A DNA stretch of 10,066 nucleotides, from NCBI GenBank assembly GCA_028097785.1, contig JAOHFB010000023.1:1-10066 (forward strand), given 5' to 3'. Both the position numbers and the translations under genes were made by a program. The notes beneath the pieces are model-generated. The model saw only the letters and a program-made list of their open reading frames with translations. It searched no databases and was not told where the DNA came from. Source of the stretch: Candidatus Pelagibacter sp. (GTDB lineage: Bacteria > Pseudomonadota > Alphaproteobacteria > Pelagibacterales > Pelagibacteraceae). Positions 7,984-10,066 of this stretch are shown piece by piece (positions within the stretch are counted from its first letter, which is position 1; every line of letters begins with the position of its first letter).

Positions 7984-8004
7984 GCTATTAATACATATCA
8001 AAAA
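7941..8004 (+). promoter_or_regulatory. Divergent tspO/SDR start region with a possible ECF-type promoter (speculative)
   Basis: Only bases 7984-8004 separate the ATGs of tspO (minus) and the short-chain dehydrogenase (plus), so at least one promoter must lie inside the neighbour's coding sequence. On the plus strand TGATTA (7941-7946) and TAAGA (7963-7967) are spaced by 16 bases. This loosely resembles the TGATCC/TAAGA elements I recall for Rhodobacter RpoE, and would start transcription about 30 bases before the dehydrogenase ATG. The match is imperfect and could arise by chance in AT-rich DNA. No convincing sigma-70 pair was seen for either gene. Confidence 0.2.
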
Positions 8005-8763
8005 ATGAGCAAAAAAACTATTTGGATAACTGGCGGAAGCACTGGGATTGGCAAAGCTTTAGCAATTAAATTTGCAAGCAAAGGATGGAATGTAGCTGTT
8101 TCTGCAAGAAGAGTAGAATTATTAAATGAGCTTTCAAATACATATGAAAATATTTCTGCGTTTCCACTTGATGTAACAGATAAACTAAAATGTGAAGAAG
8201 TATTTAATCAAATTAAAAATAAATTTCAGAATATAGATATTTGTTTTTTTTCAACTGGCACTTGGAATCCTAAAAAAGAAAAAGATATCGATATAGAGCA
8301 AATAGAGGATGTATTTAAAATAAATTTTTTTGGGACTGTTAATAGTATTAAAGCTGTTGAGAAATATTTCAGAGATAAAAAAGATGGTATTATTACTATA
8401 GTTTCATCTATCGCAGGATATAGAGGATTGCCTAATTCAACAGGTTATGGACCTTCTAAGTCAGCGCTAAATAATTTAGCTGAAAGTTTGTATTTTGATT
8501 TTAAAAGAGACAATGTCCGTGTTTGTTTAGTGTCACCAGGATTTATTAAAACACCTATGACAGATAAAAATGATTTTAAAATGCCATTTTTAAAAACACC
8601 AGAATATGCCGCTGATCAAATTTATGAAGGGTTAATTAATAAAAATATATTTGAAATACATTTTCCTAAAGCATTAACAATCACATTAAAAATTTTAAGT
8701 TTTTTACCGAGTAAAATTTATTTTGGTTTAGTTGGCAGACTAACGAAATATCAGAAAAAATAA
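8005..8763 (+). CDS. Short-chain dehydrogenase/reductase (SDR), classical type
   Basis: A cytoplasmic NAD(P)-dependent oxidoreductase of 252 residues, the usual length for a classical SDR. The cofactor loop is TGGSTGIG (9-16). ARR at 34-36, after the second strand, suggests NADP(H) preference, a soft inference. DVT (56-58) is the adenine-binding motif. STG (83-85) stands where NAG is common, and N107 is the structural or catalytic Asn. The active site is SS at 134-135 with YGPSK, giving Y148 and K152. SPGFIKTPM (177-185) follows. The C-terminal 40 residues are hydrophobic and basic (ITLKILSFLPSKIYFGLVGR), suggesting membrane association or a lipid substrate. The substrate is not readable. It is the only plus-strand gene in the right half: it diverges from tspO and its stop directly abuts that of the DUF3833 gene, so it needs its own promoter. 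Confidence 0.93.
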   Translation: MSKKTIWITGGSTGIGKALAIKFASKGWNVAVSARRVELLNELSNTYENISAFPLDVTDKLKCEEVFNQIKNKFQNIDICFFSTGTWNPKKEKDIDIEQIEDVFKINFFGTVNSIKAVEKYFRDKKDGIITIVSSIAGYRGLPNSTGYGPSKSALNNLAESLYFDFKRDNVRVCLVSPGFIKTPMTDKNDFKMPFLKTPEYAADQIYEGLINKNIFEIHFPKALTITLKILSFLPSKIYFGLVGRLTKYQKK

Positions 8764-9312
8764 TTAATCTTTTACAAATACAACAGTTAATTCAGCTACT
8801 TTAAATCCAAATTTTGTCATAGTAGCTCTATTAATTGCAACTCGGTCATCTTGTTTAAAAATCCAATCATCGAATGTAATTTTCATCTCCTTACCTTTTA
8901 CAGGTACTAATAAAACATATTCAAATTTAAAAGCTGGTCCATAAGAGTAACCTTTTGCTTTTCCCACAACATCACCTGCGGTACCTTCATAATTATTTTC
9001 ATCTATTTTATTTATAATCCATTCTCTATCTTGAACTTCTCCATCATCCCAATTAAATTTTTCTTTAAGAATTAATTGTTTTCCATCCCAAGTTCCATTT
9101 AAATCAGCAGAAAATTGTCGTGTAACTTTTCCAGATCTATTTTGTAATACCCCCCAAGCTTTTACATTTCCTGTCATATATTCTTCAATGACTAGTCTTG
9201 GTTCTTTGTTTTTAAAATCTTCAGGTTTCATAGCACTATTATTTGAACAACTTGTAATTAAGAATATTGAAATTATCAATAAAATTGATCTAAATATATT
9301 TTTATGACGCAT
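8764..9312 (-). CDS. DUF3833 family lipoprotein
   Basis: A predicted lipoprotein of 182 residues. The N-terminus has a basic start (MRHKNIFR), a hydrophobic stretch and the lipobox ITSC, giving lipidation at C22 and a mature protein of about 160 residues outside the inner membrane. Asn or Ser after the cysteine does not suggest inner-membrane retention. The body matches what I know of DUF3833: a GNVKAWGVLQNRSG segment, FNWDDGE, REW, the glycine-rich GTAGDVVGKAKGYSYGPAF, DDWIF and a terminal NRATMTKFG, like a small beta-sheet protein. No enzyme motif is visible. The function is not established; family members often sit beside CFA-type methyltransferases, as here. It is 18 bases downstream of the methyltransferase with a good GGAG site, so both likely form one transcript. 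Its TAA abuts the SDR TAA with no base between. Confidence 0.85.
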   Translation of the reverse strand: MRHKNIFRSILLIISIFLITSCSNNSAMKPEDFKNKEPRLVIEEYMTGNVKAWGVLQNRSGKVTRQFSADLNGTWDGKQLILKEKFNWDDGEVQDREWIINKIDENNYEGTAGDVVGKAKGYSYGPAFKFEYVLLVPVKGKEMKITFDDWIFKQDDRVAINRATMTKFGFKVAELTVVFVKD

Positions 9313-9318
9313 TAGTGT

Positions 9319-9322
9319 CTCC
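9319..9322 (-). promoter_or_regulatory. Ribosome binding site of the DUF3833 lipoprotein gene
   Basis: On the minus strand GGAG lies six bases before the ATG at 9312, within the 18-base gap after the methyltransferase stop. It is the clearest Shine-Dalgarno in the window and confirms this start, in contrast with the weak or absent sites before selO and tspO. Confidence 0.75.
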
Positions 9323-9330
9323 AGTGTATG

Positions 9331-10066
9331 TTATTTGTTTTGAAGTGAGAATTGAATTAAGTCAATATTTTTTGATTTAAACCCTGCTTCACAATATGAG
9401 AGATAAAATTCCCACATTCTTTTAAAGGTTAAATCAAAACCTTGATCTTTAATTAAACTCCATTTTTTGTTAAATTCATCTCTCCAAATCGAAAGTGTAT
9501 CTGCATAATGGTCAGCATATGAAATGTATGAATTAACACTAAGTCCATTCTTAGATACAAGTTTATTTATAGTGTTCTTATTTGGTAAAAAACCACCTGG
9601 GAAAATATACTTTTGGATGAAATCTTGTTTGTTTTTGTATCTATCATAGAGACTATCATCAATTGTTATTGCTTGTATTGCTGCTTTGCCACCATCAGAC
9701 AAATTGTCTTTTATAGTTTTAAAATAACTCTCTAAATAATTTTGACCTACTGCTTCGATCATTTCAATTGATGCAATCGAGTTATATTTACTGTTTAAAT
9801 CTCTATAATCTTTAATTTCAATGTTTACTTTTTCATTAAGTCCGCAATTATGAATTCTCTCTTTAGCATACTCAAATTGTTTCTTTGAAATAGTAATACA
9901 ATCCAATTTGACATCATAGTTTTTGCCCAAATATTCAGCAAACCCGCCCCATCCACAACCTATCTCAAGAATTTTATCTCCATTGTTTGGCTGGATTAAA
10001 TTAATTAATTTTTGATATTTATTGTTTTGAGCCTCTGCTAAATCTTTATTTTGCTCATCAAATATT
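9331..10066 (-). CDS. Cyclopropane-fatty-acyl-phospholipid synthase family SAM methyltransferase (C-terminal part, cut by window edge)
   Basis: A SAM-dependent methyltransferase acting on unsaturated acyl chains of membrane phospholipids. The minus-strand frame is open to the right edge (first full codon 10065-10063), giving 244 visible residues; full-length family members have about 400, so the N-terminal part lies outside. The visible protein opens with LAEAQNNKYQKL, then SAM motif I LEIGCGWGGFAEYL. After these come ITISKKQFEYA, DYRDL, the active-site SIEMIEAVG, FIQKYIFPGGFLPN, HYADTLSIW and FKRMWEFYLSYCEAGF, all strong CFA hallmarks. The TTG at 9930 is not the start: it would remove SAM motif I. 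The product could be a cyclopropane, a methyl-branched lipid or a furan-fatty-acid precursor, since UfaM-like enzymes are close relatives; sequence alone does not decide. It precedes the DUF3833 gene by 18 bases. Confidence 0.93.
   Translation of the reverse strand, partial: IFDEQNKDLAEAQNNKYQKLINLIQPNNGDKILEIGCGWGGFAEYLGKNYDVKLDCITISKKQFEYAKERIHNCGLNEKVNIEIKDYRDLNSKYNSIASIEMIEAVGQNYLESYFKTIKDNLSDGGKAAIQAITIDDSLYDRYKNKQDFIQKYIFPGGFLPNKNTINKLVSKNGLSVNSYISYADHYADTLSIWRDEFNKKWSLIKDQGFDLTFKRMWEFYLSYCEAGFKSKNIDLIQFSLQNK

Noticed and set aside
7984..8001. TTG at 8001 as the tspO start
   Set aside because: It would add only six residues not typical of the family, with no ribosome binding site; the ATG at 7983 gives a normal TspO N-terminus.
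9331..9930. TTG at 9930 as the methyltransferase start
   Set aside because: The frame continues to the right edge and encodes SAM motif I (LEIGCGWGGF); starting at 9930 would remove the SAM site.

Overview
The window looks like a piece of a small, streamlined, strongly AT-rich marine bacterial genome. The best guess is an alphaproteobacterium of the SAR11/Pelagibacterales type. This is inferred from the A/T-ending codon use, the near absence of non-coding DNA (the largest gap is about 21 bases) and the gene content (NAD-linked formate oxidation, a FOXRED1-like flavin oxidoreductase, TspO, a CFA-type methyltransferase with a DUF3833 lipoprotein). No rRNA, tRNA, mobile element, CRISPR array or long repeat was seen.

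Left half, plus strand (1-6407): a tightly packed, probably co-transcribed set. It holds the 3' part of fdhD (sulfurtransferase that activates formate dehydrogenase), a fused FdsG+FdsB electron-transfer/diaphorase subunit, the molybdenum catalytic subunit FdsA, and selO (protein AMPylase). The first three together give a soluble NAD+-reducing formate dehydrogenase and its maturase. The electron path would run from formate to Mo-bisPGD, then Fe-S clusters, FMN and NAD+. Such an enzyme would be the last step of C1-group oxidation. No fdsD-like small gene lies in the cluster. The diaphorase subunit has an unusual cysteine arrangement at its [4Fe-4S] site.

Right half (6410-10066): mostly minus strand, with one plus-strand gene. 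A FAD-dependent DAO/FOXRED1-like oxidoreductase lies downstream of tspO on the minus strand. A short-chain dehydrogenase on the plus strand diverges from tspO and meets the stop codon of a DUF3833 lipoprotein gene with no base between them. Upstream of the DUF3833 gene on the minus strand is a CFA-synthase-family methyltransferase that runs off the right edge. The methyltransferase, DUF3833, SDR and TspO group resembles sets of genes that, as I recall, accompany the singlet-oxygen (RpoE/ChrR) and membrane-lipid-modification response in other proteobacteria. A light/oxidative membrane-lipid role is therefore plausible but not proven here.

The most unusual points are the FdsG-FdsB fusion with a missing third cluster cysteine and two extra nearby cysteines, the lack of FdsD, a SelO without the usual activation-loop cysteine, and extreme compaction: abutting convergent stops and a 21-bp divergent start region.
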